Assembly (NCBI GenBank): GCA_963575745.1
Contig: CAUYUJ010018064.1
Coordinates: forward strand, 72,501 to 136,500
Source: Prorocentrum cordatum
Lineage: Eukaryota > Sar > Dinophyceae > Prorocentrales > Prorocentraceae
Length of the DNA: 64,000 nucleotides
Direction of reading: 5' to 3'
Below, one piece after another: positions 40,921 to 53,263 of the stretch. A program made the position numbers and the translations under genes. Under the pieces are notes generated by a model. That model had not been told where the DNA came from. It did not search any database and was given only the letters and a program-made list of their open reading frames with translations. How positions within the stretch are numbered: position 1 is the stretch's first letter; the number at the start of each line of letters is the position of its first letter.

Positions 40921-42649
40921 CATTTATGTATGTACGCATTTATGTATCTGGTGCGCGGGCGCAATATCGCCCGATGATGGAGGGCTTGGTGGGCGGCGAC
41001 AGTTTTGAAGAGGCGGTACCCCACGGTCATGGGCCAGCTGCGGCGGTTGCAGTCAGCCCGGCGGCCCAAGTTGGTGGCGAAAGCGAGGCCGCCGAGGCAG
41101 CGCGGGAGGTGAGCTCAACAGGTCAATTGTGCTTGGTCTGCTTGCCTCTGGGCGCGGGCCCGAGAGGGCGCCGAGGGCCTCCCTGTGCGTGGGGCGTGGC
41201 CCGGAAAACTGGCGTGGGGGTGCGCCTCCTTGGGGGCTGCTCTGGGGTGGGGCGGTTGCTGGAGGCTGCGAGAGGGGTGTACCGCCCGTCCCCGCGGGGG
41301 GGGCCTCTCCTGTCTTTCCTTCTAAGGTCGGTGCGGAAGCCTGTCTGGGACTCTCGGTCCTGGGGCCCCTCGTCGTCGCAGCGCCGAGTCGGCCGAGTTG
41401 CGTGGTCCGCTCACTCGAGACGCTGTCCTCGGTGGTAGCGGCGTGCATGCTGAGTGTCTTGATCAATCCTCGGCGTTTGTGGCATGGCAGGTCGGCGCAT
41501 GGTAATATTCTCAGCCCTCCTTGTGTGGTGCTTGGCTGATTTGCATGTCGGTGTATGGTTGACCGTCAGAATGCAAGTAGATTCTACAGTATAATCGTGA
41601 CGCTGCGCGTTTTTGTGTATATATTTATACATATACGCTACGCGCCGGCAGGCGTGACATTCGAAGCAGTGTTGACGCGAGGCATCCACAGTGATGCGGG
41701 CCTGGCCCTCAGTCAGGACCGTCCGTCGAAGGGCAGTCGACCATTGGCGCGTGGCAAGGCCAAAACAAGAAGTTGTGCAATATACCCAGTGCGCGCTATG
41801 TGGTGGAAGCTATGTGTTGCATGCTGTGTGTTGTCGTCTATGTGATGTGAGCTTTGTGGAGTAAGGCATGGGGCGCACTAGATGTGGCAGGAGCAAAGGT
41901 ATTCATCTATGTGGTGTAAGCTACGTGGTGCCATCTGTGTGGCGCGATCTATTGGGAGTTGGCTGTGCAGTGCAATTACTGTGGTGCAGCCAATGTGGTG
42001 CGAACGATGCTGTGCAAGCTACGTGTGCAACCTGGGGTGCACAGCATCTTCTTCCTATATTTTTATAAGCCCGGGCGGGGGGAAAACCCGTCACCCCCCC
42101 CCCCAAAACCGGACTCCTGGGACCTGGGGCTTTGGGGCCCTCCGAACGGGCCTCGAAGCGGCCACCGGGCCTCGCAAGGCGTTTTGCCAAGCCTTCCCAG
42201 CACACTTAGGGCGATCAGGGCGGTCATCGGAGACGCCCCAAAAACCCCCAAGACAGCACAAGAGAGCTCCAAGAGTGACCGACGTGACCTCAAGATGGCC
42301 TCAGAGGCCTCCAGGACGGCCCCAAAGAGGCCTCCAAGAGCACTCCCAAGAAGGCCCTCCGAGGCAAAAATCATTGATTTTCTGGAGGGTTTTTGGTGAT
42401 TGTTGGGGTTCTCCTCTTTTCGGCTTCCCGACGCTCCAAGACGGCGGTCTTCTGGGCGTCCGAAGCCGCCTGGGAGGCTCCCAAATCGCCCCACAACCAT
42501 CCGAAAGGGCTTCTAGGCAGTCCAAGAGAACCCCAAAACGGCACAACACGGGTCCAAGATGGCGCTCAGAGAGCCCCATGGCGGCCCAAGATGGCCCAAA
42601 GACACCCTCCGAAGAATTCCAAATCGTGATTCGGTCGTTCAGGGAGACG
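40757..42649 (+). repeat. 1.89-kb tandem duplication, unit 1
   Basis: 1893 bp repeated immediately at 42650. It contains residual ATGT repeat, a GC-rich unique part (40950-41550), a GTGGTGCAAGCTAT minisatellite (about 41790-42040) and a family F element (42090-42649). A ~170-codon frame is conserved between units, but so is all the DNA, so this is not evidence of coding. Confidence 0.97.
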
Positions 42650-44543
42650 GTGTGTGTGCCTGCGGGTGTGCCAGTATGTATGTATGTATGTAGGTAAGTA
42701 GGTAGGTGCGTGTGTGTATGTCTGTGTGTATGTATGTATGTGTATAAGTGTGGTAATGCGGTGTATATGGTTATACGTATGTATGTATGTTTGTATGTAA
42801 GTATGTAGCTATGCATTTATGTATGTACGCATTTATGTATCTGGTGCGCGGGCGCAATATCGCCCGATGATGGAGGGCTTGGTGGGCGGCGACAGTTTTG
42901 AAGAGGCGGTACCCCACGGTCATGGGCCAGCTGCGGCGGTTGCAGTCAGCCCAGCGGCCCAAGTTGGTGGCGAAAGCGAGGCCGCCGAGGCAGCGCGGGA
43001 GGTGAGCTCAACAGGTCAATTGTGCTTGGTCTGCTTGCCTCTGGGCGCGGGCCCGAGAGGGCGCCGAGGGCCTCCCTGTGCGTGGGGCGTGGCCCGGAAA
43101 ACTGGCGTGGGGGTGCGCCTCCTTGGGGGCTGCTCTGGGGTGGGGCGGTTGCTGGAGGCTGCGAGAGGGGTGTACCGCCCGTCCCCGCGGGGGGGGCCTC
43201 TCCTGTCTTTCCTTCTAAGGTCGGTGCGGAAGCCTGTCTGGGACTCTCGGTCCTGGGGCCCCTCGTCGTCGCAGCGCCGAGTCGGCCGAGTTGCGTGGTC
43301 CGCTCACTCGAGACGCTGTCCTCGGTGGTAGCGGCGTGCATGCTGAGTGTCTTGATCAATCCTCGGCGTTTGTGGCATGGCAGGTCGGCGCATGGTAATA
43401 TTCTCAGCCCTCCTTGTGTGGTGCTTGGCTGATTTGCATGTCGGTGTATGGTTGACCGTCAGAATGCAAGTAGATTCTACAGTATAATCGTGACGCTGCG
43501 CGTTTTTGTGTATATATTTATACATATACGCTACGCGCCGGCAGGCGTGACATTCGAAGCAGTGTTGACGCGAGGCATCCACATTGATGCGGGCCTGGCC
43601 CTCAGTCAGGACCGTCCGTCGAAGGGCAGTCGACCATTGGCGCGTGGCAAGGCCGAAACAAGAAGTTGTGCAATATACCCAGTGCGCGCTATGTGGTGGA
43701 AGCTATGTGTTGCATGCTGTGTGTTGTCGTCTATGTGATGTGAGCTTTGTGGAGTAAGGCATGGGGCGCACTAGATGTGGCAGGAGCAAAGGTATTCATC
43801 TATGTGGTGTAAGCTACGTGGTGCCATCTGTGTGGCGCGATCTATTGGGAGTTGGCTGTGCAGTGCAATTACTGTGGTGCAGCCAATGTGGTGCGAACGA
43901 TGCTGTGCAAGCTACGTGTGCAACCTGGGGTGCACAGCATCTTCTTCCTATATTTTTATAAGCCCGGGCGGGGGGAAAACCCGTCCCCCCCCCCCCCAAA
44001 AACCGGACTCCTGGGACCTGGGGCTTTGGGGCCCTCCGAACGGGCCTCGAAGCGGCCACCGGGCCTCGCAAGGCGTTTTGCCAAGCCTTCCCAGCACACT
44101 TAGGGCGATCAGGGCGGTCATCGGAGACGCCCCAAAAACCCCCAAGACAGCACAAGAGAGCTCCAAGAGTGACCGACGTGACCTCAAGATGGCCTCAGAG
44201 GCCTCCAGGACGGCCCCAAAGAGGCCTCCAAGAGCACTCCCAAGAAGGCCCTCCGAGGCAAAAATCATTGATTTTCTGGAGGGTTTTTGGTGATTTTTGG
44301 GGTTCTCCTCTTTTCGGCTTCCCGACGCTCCAAGACGGCGGTCTTCTGTGCGTCCGAAGCCGCCTGGGAGGCTCCCAAATCGCCCCACAACCATCCGAAA
44401 GGGCTTCTAGGCAGTCCAAGAGAACCCCAAAACGGCACAACACGGGTCCAAGATGGCGCTCAGAGAGCCCCATGGCGGCTCAAGATGGCCCAAAGACACC
44501 CTCCGAAGAATTCCAAATCGTGATTCGGTCGTTCAGGGAGACG
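42650..44543 (+). repeat. 1.89-kb tandem duplication, unit 2
   Basis: Differs from unit 1 by only a handful of substitutions (for example G/A near 42952, G/T near 43584, A/G near 43653) and a one-base indel in a C run near 43986. Unit 2 ends at ACGG (44541-44544), where unit 1 joins GTGTGTGTG. Confidence 0.97.
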
Positions 44544-44690
44544 GCGGTTGGAGGCAGGGTGGCCCGAAGAAGCCCCCGGAGGCCCCCAGAATGCGCCCAG
44601 GAGGCCTCCAGAAGGCCTTAAGAAAGCCCGAAACAACTTTTGTGAGGCCCCTAGAGGCTCTCCAAGGAGGAGCCTCCGCAAAAAAGAGCT
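44544..44690 (+). repeat. Family F continuation
   Basis: GGAGGCCCCCAGAATGCGCC-type repeats follow unit 2. The block CTCTCCAAGGAGGAGCCTCC parallels the sequence right of the retrogene at 39508-39530. Confidence 0.75.
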
Positions 44691-44699
44691 GAGGAGGAT

Positions 44700-45480
44700 G
44701 GGGAGAATGCGCAGGGTATGGCGAAAATAAGGAACAATAAGCATGGAGGAAGGATAACGAATAACATCATTATAGCGGCGATGCCGGAAAAGGCAAACAG
44801 GAGTTATCGCTAAATTGTCGGCTTGACCTTCCTGCCATTCCGCCTGCGTACCAAACTTCAAGGACCAAGGTGCATGGCGCGAAGCGCCACTGCAGTCTTG
44901 TATATATCTATATATATACACACAAGTGGCACGTGTGTGCCCAGGCTCATACAACAACAAAAAAACTGAAAGGGCGTTTGAAGCAGGAAGACACCATAAC
45001 GGCGGGATCGGAGATGGAGAAGGGGAAGCTGGGGGCGGCGCCGCCAGGGCGTGCCTAAGAGAAGGGGAAGAGGCAGGAGGTGAACGCAGACGAATCTAAG
45101 ATCGAAGGCGTGTTGTCCACGATGACGTGTGGCCCCGAAATGCGCGAGGAAGCAATCGAAAGGCCTCCTCCTCGAAGCCATCGAGAGGCCTCTTCCTCAT
45201 CCTCATCCTCCCCTCTTCCTCATCCTGCTCTTCCTCATCCTTCTGGCTCGCCACAATCACACGAACATATAGCACCAGTGATGCAAGATGGGCTGGCGGA
45301 GTGAGCGAAGCGATTATCAAGAGAAGTGTAAGCACGATTCCCACCAGCCGATTTGTTTAACCAGACAATTTGTGGAGGGAAAGGGAAGGAGGAGAAGAGG
45401 AGTATAGCTGCTGGGAGTGAAATGTAATAGCGAGGTCGCACTCGAGCGCAAGTGGGGTTGCCACACATTGCGATGTGTGT
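44700..45480. other. No recognisable gene
   Basis: Mixed sequence with short TA and CT tracts (44900-44925, 45185-45240). Nothing supportable. Confidence 0.4.
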
Positions 45481-45885
45481 ACCAGGGCCCGCAGGAAGCC
45501 TCAGGAGGCCCGACTTGGATACCGGAAGAGGCTCCAGGAGGCCCCAGGATTGTGAGTGTTGTGTCGGTGTGTGATGTGTGCTCTGTGTGGTGCGTGTTTT
45601 CTGTGCGTTGTAGGTGTTGTGTGTTATGTTTGTCTAGCGTGTGATGTGTTCAGTGTGATTTGTGTCTCTGTGTGTGCATGTAGTTCTGAGGCCCCAGGAA
45701 GCCCCAGGAGACCCCAGGCGGCCTCAGGAGGCCCCAGGAGGCCCCAGGAGACCCCAGGAGGCTCCAGGAGGCCTCAAGAGGCCGCAGGAGGCCCCAGGAG
45801 GCCCCAGGAGGTTCCGGGAGACCCCCAGGAGGCTCCGAGGCGGGGTTTGGGGTACCAGAAGGTACAGAAAGTCCCAGGAGGGGCT
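45480..45885 (+). repeat. CCCAGGAGG minisatellite (family F-like)
   Basis: AGGAGGCCCC repeats (45685-45850) with GTGTGTTGTG-rich sequence between 45550 and 45680. AAAATCATTGAAC at 45898 resembles the family F core. Confidence 0.85.
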
Positions 45886-46149
45886 GAGAATCGGGGTCAA
45901 AATCATTGAACTTACAATGTGTTTTAAAAGGTTGTATGTTAGAATGTTGAAATTCCCATGTGTTTTTGGACCCTGACGTCACGATCTGTTTGAGAGGTGC
46001 CACCGATTTTCAGAATTTCGAGGATGTCCCTAGCGAAACGGCCAGAACAATCGCGAACGCGGCGCGTACGCATTAATCGCCTCTGAACTCTACTCTCTCG
46101 GAGAAATGCGTAATATAACATATACATACACATGCAGACACACATTTTC

Positions 46150-46460
46150 AGGTATGTATGTATGTGTGTATATATATATATATATATAAAACGTTTCATG
46201 CGAGCTATGATGGCGCAGTATATATATAAACAACGCGGTATAACCATATATGTATAGACATATATGTAAATATGTACATATATCTATGTATGAGGTGTGG
46301 GCTATGTGGTGTAAGCTATGTTTTGCAATCTATTTGGCATAAAATATGTGGTGCAAGCTACGTGGTACATGATATTTGGTGCAATATATGAGGTGCCAGC
46401 TATGTGGTGCAAGGTATGCTCGCAAGTTGCGTGCTGAAATCTACGTGGTAAAATCCATGT
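46150..46460. repeat. TG/TA tracts and GTGGTGCAAGCTAT minisatellite
   Basis: The 14-bp unit also occurs in both 1.89-kb duplication units. Confidence 0.85.
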
Positions 46461-46539
46461 CGCACTTAATCTTCAAAAACTTGGAGTTGTCAGCCCCACT
46501 GCTCGCGCAACCATCCCACCCACAAGCCCGCAGCTTGGT

Positions 46540-46985
46540 TTAAAAAGTCAGTGCGGCGACGATTGCGATGGCTCGATGGCTGCTAGGCGCTGGCTGGCGC
46601 ATCGGTGCGGCCGCGCTGGCGCGCGCTAGCTCGCGCGCCGGGCGGCCAAATTGCTTGGTGCGGCCGACGCTTCCGCGGTGGCGCTGACCGCTGGGGACTT
46701 CCCAGCGCGTCTCGCAGGCAGCGCTGGCGCGCGGGCGCTCCAGTGCTGGTCGGTGACTAGGTCGGGCGCGGTACCATGATGACGTCAACAACAGCGGAAA
46801 GCATGCTGATACCAGCGATGACCGTGGCGATGATGACCAGGACGGCGGCAAGGCCAATGACGGCGCCGATGCTGGTCACGCCGGTGAATCTGATGGTGTC
46901 CACGTGTCGACGATTAAGGTTTTTAAAGAGTTTCGACTTGCGCGCGCGGCCGGCGCGCGCGAGTGGCTCGCATGGGGTCACCTGA
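46540..46985. repeat. Family O large unit, copy 1
   Basis: About 440 bp sharing GGCTGGTGCAT/GGCTGGCGCAT, GCGGCCGCGCT, GGTGCGGCCG, GACGACG and GCGCCGATGCTGGTCACGCC blocks with 48395-48785 and 49165-49555. On the minus strand all three copies could encode a short hydrophobic stretch (pattern GVxSIGAVxGxxAVxVxIAT), but frames are otherwise poorly kept. Confidence 0.75.
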
Positions 46986-47254
46986 CAGGGATCGCAAGCC
47001 CCCGCCCCAGGCAAGCGCGCAAAGGCGCTCGAAAAAGTTTGACAGGCGCGCGCGAGAGGCCCGCGCGGTCCCTTTTTTCGCAAACGTTGATGCGGTTTTT
47101 CTGAATATTCGCAAGCGCGCGGGCGTAGAGTTTTTGCCCTACCTAGGCTCTACCTAGAAGGGTTCTTACTCTCTGGGCTTAAAGGGGCCGGGCAGTGGAA
47201 AGCGCCCCGGGCGGTACCCCCAGTATCCGCCCCGCGGTTCCCCCAGCTACGTTC

Positions 47255-47915
47255 CCTTAGCTTAAAGTTGCTTATCTCATCTTAGCTTAGCTTATTTCAT
47301 CTTAGCTTAGCTTAGCTTAGCTTAGCTTAGCTTAGCTTAGCTTCATCTTAGCTCAGGTTTATCTTATGTTAGCTTACCTTCATCTTAGCTTCGCTGAGCT
47401 TTAGCATCGCAGAGCACAGCATAGCATAGCATAGCGTAGCATAGCATAGCGCAGCACAGCATATCATAGCATAGCCCAGTTTAGTTTTCTGTTCGGGTAG
47501 TTCGCATGGGTGTAATTCTCTACCTAGGCTCTGCCTAGACGGTTCGCCTTAACTTAGCTTCGCTTAGCATAGCGCAGCGCTGCATTAACATAACAGAGCA
47601 TCTCATATCATAACATAGTATAGCCAAGCATCGCATAGCATAGCATAGCACAGCCTAGCGCCGCATACACAGCATAGCATGGCATAGCATATCATAGCAT
47701 AGTATATCACAGCATTGCGCAACTTAGCATATCATAGCATAGCATAGCATGGCTCAGCGTAGGACAGCGCAGCGTGACATATCACAGCGTAGCATATCAT
47801 AGCATATCATAGCATATCATAGCGCAGTATATCGTAGCATGTCTTAGCATAACATAGCGCAGCACAACATGGCATAGCATAGCATAGCATAACATACCAT
47901 AGCAACTAATGCCGC
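47255..47915. repeat. Pentamer arrays (CTTAG)n and (CATAG)n
   Basis: CTTAG pentamers (47265-47400) and CATAG pentamers (47405-47475, 47545-47915), interrupted by a CTACCTAGGCTC(T)GCCTAGA block at 47520-47540 that also occurs at 47138-47158. Confidence 0.96.
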
Positions 47916-48394
47916 TATCCTAGGGGCTCGAACTTCTAGGTAGGGTCGCACTGGGGCAGTTTGGTTTGCACAGGATGTGCAACACCTGTTGTTTTGACAT
48001 GTGTTTGGGGACCTCCATCTTGGCATCACGGCTTCGGTTTGTGAAGAATTCTGGCAGGCGCGCGCGACGACGCACGCTTGTGTATGTTGTCATAGTTTTT
48101 GCTGCAAGGGGTTCTTCCGCAAGGATGACGTTTGAGGAACATCAGCGCGCGCACAGTATTATCTGACAGGGACGAATGGAGGTTCGGGTATAAGTTCATA
48201 TTTGAAATACACGATGGGGCAGGGTCATGTGTAAGTTGTGTTTCCCCGGGGGGAGTCGGCAAGTCCGGCCTCGGGAGGGTGGTCGATTTTGACAAAAGAG
48301 AATCTGCGTGGTGCAGTTCACTTGCCGAACTTGAAGTTGTCAACTCCATCCATTGCTCGGACAATCGTCCCACCCACCCACCCGCAACTTGATT

Positions 48395-48785
48395 TTCAAA
48401 AGTAATGCGGAAACGATTGCGATGAGTGTTTGTTGTTGGCTGGTGCATCTCTGCGGCCGCGCTAGCCCGCGCATGCTCGCGCGCAGAGCGGCCAGGTGGT
48501 TTGGCGCGACCGTCGCGAACGCGGCGGCGCTGCCCGCTCGGCACATCCTAGCGGGCATTTCAGTGCGAGTCGGCGACTTGGGCGGGCGCGAAAGCGACAA
48601 CGGTAGACACGATGATGAAAGTAGCGATGCTGGTGGCGATGCTGACTGCGAATACGGGGCAGCCAGTGGCGGCGCCAATGCTGATCACGCCGACGACGAT
48701 GACGGCGTCTTCGCGTCGGTGATGAAGGTTTTGGAAGGAGTTCGAAATGCGCGCGCGGCAGATGCACGAAAGTGGCCCGCATGTT
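48395..48785. repeat. Family O large unit, copy 2
   Basis: See 46540-46985. Confidence 0.82.
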
Positions 48786-49164
48786 TTTTTTTGGAACGGA
48801 CCGTGCCACCCAAGCACGCGCGCAAGGGCGTTCGAACGATTTTGACATGCGCGCGCGCAGCCCGTTTGGTAGCATGTGATGGCAATGTTGAATATCCCAT
48901 ATTTTCCATCAGAATTCGTAAGAACACGCGCGCGAGCTTTTTGGGGAAATCCGCGTTGCGAAACCCTGTGTATTCATATGTTTCTCGGACGCTCGATTTT
49001 GAAATCTTTACGAAACCGAGCGCCGCATATTCGGCATGCGCGGCGTCGACGCGCGCGTGCGCAAGTCGTCCCATGCTTTGCAAAGGGACTCTGGTATTTT
49101 TTTGAGAAACGAGTGCGCGCACATCGTAGTTTTGTGCACCCACCCACTCGCAACCTTGTTCGCA
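48786..49164. repeat. Family O small units
   Basis: Irregular units with CATGCGCGCGCG cores, a GGGGAAATCCGCGTTGCGAAACC-type block and TCGATTTTGAAATC. Similar blocks recur at 49556-50160 and, less clearly, at 8600-9060 and 46900-47140. Confidence 0.72.
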
Positions 49165-49555
49165 AAAGCCATGCTGAGGCGACTGCGATGTGTTTGGTGT
49201 TGGCTGGTGCATTTTCGCGGCCGCGCTAGCCCGCGCATGCTCGCGCACGCAGCGGCCAGCTGGTTTGGTGCGACCGCTGCGGCCGCGGTGGCGCTGACCG
49301 CTCGGTACATCCCAGCGGGCACTGCAATGCGAGTCGGCGACTTGGGCGGGCGCGAAATCATGGCAAAGTCGACCACGGTAGACACGATGATGACAGTTGC
49401 GATGTTGGTGTCGATGCTGACTGCGATGACGGGGCAGCCAGTGACGGCGCCGATGTTGATCACGCCGACGACGATGACGGTGTCCTCGCGTTGTTGATGA
49501 CATTTCTGAAACGATTTCGACAAGCGCGTTCGGCCGTTGCGCGAGAGTGGCCAGC
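49165..49555. repeat. Family O large unit, copy 3
   Basis: Closest to copy 2; see 46540-46985. Confidence 0.82.
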
Positions 49556-50160
49556 ATGGTATTATTTGAAACGGGTCGTGCCCCCCCCAGCATGCGCGCA
49601 AGGGCGTTCGAATGATTTCGGCATGCGGCGTTTTTTTTTTTTGTTGCAATCTTGCATGCACATGTTCGAAAAACGTATGGTTTATCTGAGGATTCGCAAA
49701 ACCGAGTGTCCCGAAGCCCTGTGTTGTTATGTGGTTTCGGGACACTCGGTTTCGAAATCTCTACGACACCCAAGGTTTTTGAAGGATTCCGGCATGCGCG
49801 CGCGACGACGCGCGCGTTCGCATGTCGTCCTTTGTTTGCAGAGGTTTCTTGCGACAGCACGCGCGCAATGGCCTTCGAACGATTGCGACATGCGCGCGCG
49901 AAGCCAGTTCGGTAGCATTTTATGAACTGGTTGAATGCCTTATTGTTCTCTCTCAAGAAGCTGCAAGAGCGCGCGCAAGTTTTTTTGAACATCCGTGTTG
50001 CGAAACCATGTGTTTTGTTGTCATATGTTTCCCGGGTGCTCGATTGTAAAGCCCGTGCGAAACCATATGTGTTTTGACGTATTTCGGCATGCGCGCGCGT
50101 GCGTACTTCGTCACATGTTTGCTGCAAGGGGTTGTTGAAAACTGATGAGCTGATAAACGA
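49556..50160. repeat. Family O small units with 17-bp hairpin
   Basis: At 49697-49754, AAACCGAGTGTCCCGAA pairs perfectly with TTCGGGACACTCGGTTT across a TGTGTTGTTATGTGG loop. CGGCATGCGCGCGCG cores flank it. Confidence 0.75.
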
Positions 50161-50604
50161 GTGTGCGCGCAGTATTACTTGGCAGAGATGAAAATTGGGG
50201 GTCGATACTGGTATCGCCTGGGATGGAATGGGTTCATATGTGGAATGGACGATGGGGCAGAATCGTACGCGAATTGCAATGCCAAAAGGGGGGGATCCTA
50301 ACTTCTCTGCAACGGAGCATCTATGAGGTGGGAGCAATGCTAAGCAATTCAGCGCACAGCAATACAAAGCCACGCAAGGCAAAGGGAAACAAAGCAAGAC
50401 AATGCAAAGTGCGAACCTCGCACACCCAACTTCGTAATCGAAATGATGCGGCGACGGACGGCGGCGACGGGTGGCGACGGTCGGTCGCAAGCCTGCCGGA
50501 CTGGCGCACAGGCCGAAATCCTCATGCGAGAAGCTAAAACTCCTAAGTGCAAGCACTGTTTGGGGAAGACGTGCAAAGACATGGGGCATACACGCCTGCT
50601 TAAG

Positions 50605-50684
50605 GACACAAGGGAAAGGGAGAGGGAGAGGGAGAGGGACAGCGAGAGAGAGAGAGAGAGTGACCGGAATTCACACAGAGATAA

Positions 50685-50755
<71 letters not shown>

Positions 50756-50768
50756 CTGAGCGATAGAG
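50605..50768. repeat. (GA)n microsatellite
   Basis: GAGAGA and GGGAGA repeats. Confidence 0.96.
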
Positions 50769-50944
50769 GTAGCGCGCAGCACATACATACAGAAGCGCAG
50801 ACGCAGGGACATGTGAATCTAAAAACCTGTACCTGCACAGTAAGGTCCCAACACCTGGAAACGGACTGGCAGAAGTCATCGGGCAAGAGAAAGGTAAGGC
50901 GTCGCCACAGTGTGCCTCCAGGGGCATGGTGCGGAGTAGTGCCG

Positions 50945-51135
50945 CGTCGCCGTCGTCACTGTCGACGCCGTCCCTATCGCCGCCGCCGTCGACGATGCCG
51001 CGGCCGTCACCGCCCTCGCAGTCGTCGTGGTCGCTGCCGCCGCCGCCGTCGCCGTCGTCGTCGTCGTCGTCGCCGTTGTCGCGTCGTCGTCGTCACCGTC
51101 TTCGTCGTCGTCGTCGTCGTCGTGTCCGTCATTCG
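50945..51135. repeat. (GTC/GCC)n microsatellite
   Basis: CGTCGCC and GTCGTCGTC triplets; a second block lies at 51255-51335. Confidence 0.93.
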
Positions 51136-51339
51136 CAGGAGCGGCCGCGGAGCTGACAGGGCGGCCGACCAGCTCGCCTGTGCGCTCGGTGCGCGGCGCT
51201 CGCCTCTCCGCGCGGCGGCCGCGCGCGCGCGGCTGCCGCCTCGAGCGCTTTTCGTCGACGTCGTCGTCGCGATCGTTGCGATCGTTGGCGTCGCTCGCCG
51301 TCGTCGTCGTCGCCGTCGTCGCCGTCACCGTCGTCGGAG

Positions 51340-51690
51340 GAGGAGGGTTGGGGGACCTGGGGGATGGGAGCAGGAGGGGAGGAGGCGGTGGAGGAGATTG
51401 GAGGGAGGAGAGAGGGGGGTGGAGGAGTGGGGGGAGGGAGATGGTGCAGGAGTGTGGGGGAAGTGAGGGGCGAGACGAGTGGTGAAGAGGATGAGAGATT
51501 GGAGGGAGGAAGAGGAGGATCGAGGATGATGGTGGTGATGATGGTGGTGGCGGTGATGATGGGACGAAGTGATGTGGTAAGGTGAGGTGATGCTGGCGGC
51601 GGTGATGATTGGACGAAGTAGAAGGAGGAAGGAAGTGAGGTGGTGGAGGTGGTTGAAAGATGAGGAGGATGAGGAAGGTCAGCTAAAATG
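51340..51690. repeat. GGAG/GATG-rich purine tract
   Basis: GGAGGAG and GATGATGG repeats without a fixed period. Confidence 0.85.
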
Positions 51691-51699
51691 GTAAGGCCA

Positions 51700-52635
51700 T
51701 TGGAAGATAAGGACATTGGAAGAGAAAGGGCACGAAGAGGATGAGGTTGAGAAGTGGGAGGATGAGCATGGAGCGGACGAAGAGATGGGGACAACGATGA
51801 GGTCGCATCTGCCGTAGACACGCGAATGGCGATGTAGGTAACGGCGATGTTGGTTTCGGTATTTTAGGTGGGGGTGGTTCGTTGCCAACCCGATTGTAGG
51901 AAAGCGCTGTTCGCGTTTTCTTGCAACTTGTCCTGCGCGAGTTCGGCGTCGCAAACACTGTATTCCCAACATCGCCGTTAGCCAACGTCGCCGTTAGCGT
52001 GGCACTGGGCGTATTGTCCCTCGCTGAGCTTGTATCTGGGCGCTTGCTGGGTGCGGTCAGCGCGCCCCGCGTTGTCAGCTGTGGCCAAACATGAGCGCGC
52101 GGGGTGTCCCTCAATGCTTCGGTGAAGGTCAAGCATTGCGCCCCTGGAGCTGTCGACGCGCCCGCCTGCCCGAGGCCTCCTGTTTCCGACGGCGCCTACG
52201 CGCTTTTCGCGGCAAAACTGTCGAGCGCGAGCCACCCACGGCAGCACCGACGCCGATGACGCTTGCTGCCCCCGGTCCGGGGTACATCTTCTACTCGTTG
52301 GATCAGCGGGTTGGCATCCCCTGATTTCAATTTGTTTCGTGCGAGTATCTAGCAGCATTGTCCCGTTTTCGTGTCTCCCCCTGTCTCACATTTCCGCAGC
52401 TTCGCCGTTTTTCTAGGCGGCTGCGTGGTATCCCTTCCTGCTCTGCGAAGTCTCGTCCTCCTTCTGACGCGGCTGTCCAGCTGCCTGCTGCACCCTCGGC
52501 CACCGCGGAAGCGCAGCAGCGCAGAATGGAGGAAGCTGAGCTGGAAGACCCGCTCCAGTTCAGTGCCCCGTCTGGCCGGCTGCGGGTCTTCAAGGCCGTA
52601 GTTGTCCTCGGCCTCTTCCTCCTCCCTCACCCTTC
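51700..52635. other. No recognisable gene
   Basis: Mixed sequence. A GGCGATGT/AACATCGCC inverted motif (51830-51860 against 51968-52000) is the only structure noticed. Confidence 0.35.
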
Positions 52636-52639
52636 CTCC

Positions 52640-52960
52640 TCATCTCTTCGGGGCCTCTTGGGTGCGTTTTGGGGTCCCCTTGGCGGCTCTTGGGGGCCCG
52701 GCGGAGCCGCGTCAGGGGTCTCGTGGGCCATCTGGGCGCGATGGTTTGGCCGAGCTCTCACGAAGACGCTCGGTTGAATCCTCTTGGAGCCGCCCTGGGC
52801 GGGTCTTGCGCCTCGGGCGGATCTCGGGCGACTTCTTTCGGGACGGTCCCAGGGCTCCTTCGGGACCGTCTTGGGGCACTGTCCCGGGGCTTTCGGAAGC
52901 TTCCCCGGGGCGATCCGATCTCACGTCGAAGCGATTGATCCGCCCGGACACTTGTAGATT
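52640..52960 (-). repeat. Family F-like array, reversed
   Basis: GGGGCCTCTTGGGTGCGTTT, GGCGGCTCTTGGGGGCC and related blocks are the reverse complement of the family F arrays. Confidence 0.65.
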
Positions 52961-53263
52961 ACCCCCGAGAGCCTCGGGGGGCGGGCGAGGGGTCTGGTCG
53001 TGGGGCTGGTCTACAAACTTCCCTCCCTGGGGCGTGGCTCTTGTAGACTGAATGTGGCCCCGGGCGGTGGAACATGACTGGGGCGGGGAGGGTGTGGTAT
53101 ACAAAAAATCTGAGGAGTTGACATTCATGGATGTTTCCGTGTCGGCGGCTTCGGGCGGCCTTGTCGGAGGCCTCTCTGGACGCATCGTGGGGCTTTAAGC
53201 GTATCTTACGGGGCCTTTTAGGGACATTGTGCAACGTTTGCTGGGCATTACAATTTCATATGG

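Noticed and set aside
40926-41438. 170-codon frame identical in both tandem units
   Set aside because: All DNA of the units is nearly identical, so frame conservation carries no information; composition is GC-driven.
47255-47915. TTAGC/CATAG arrays as interstitial telomere repeats
   Set aside because: Period five and sequence do not match the TTTAGGG-type telomere expected for dinoflagellates.
48685-50589. 634-codon minus-strand open frame
   Set aside because: Its sequence follows the internal repeats of family O. Conserved residues track the DNA repeat rather than a domain, and adjacent copies break the frame.
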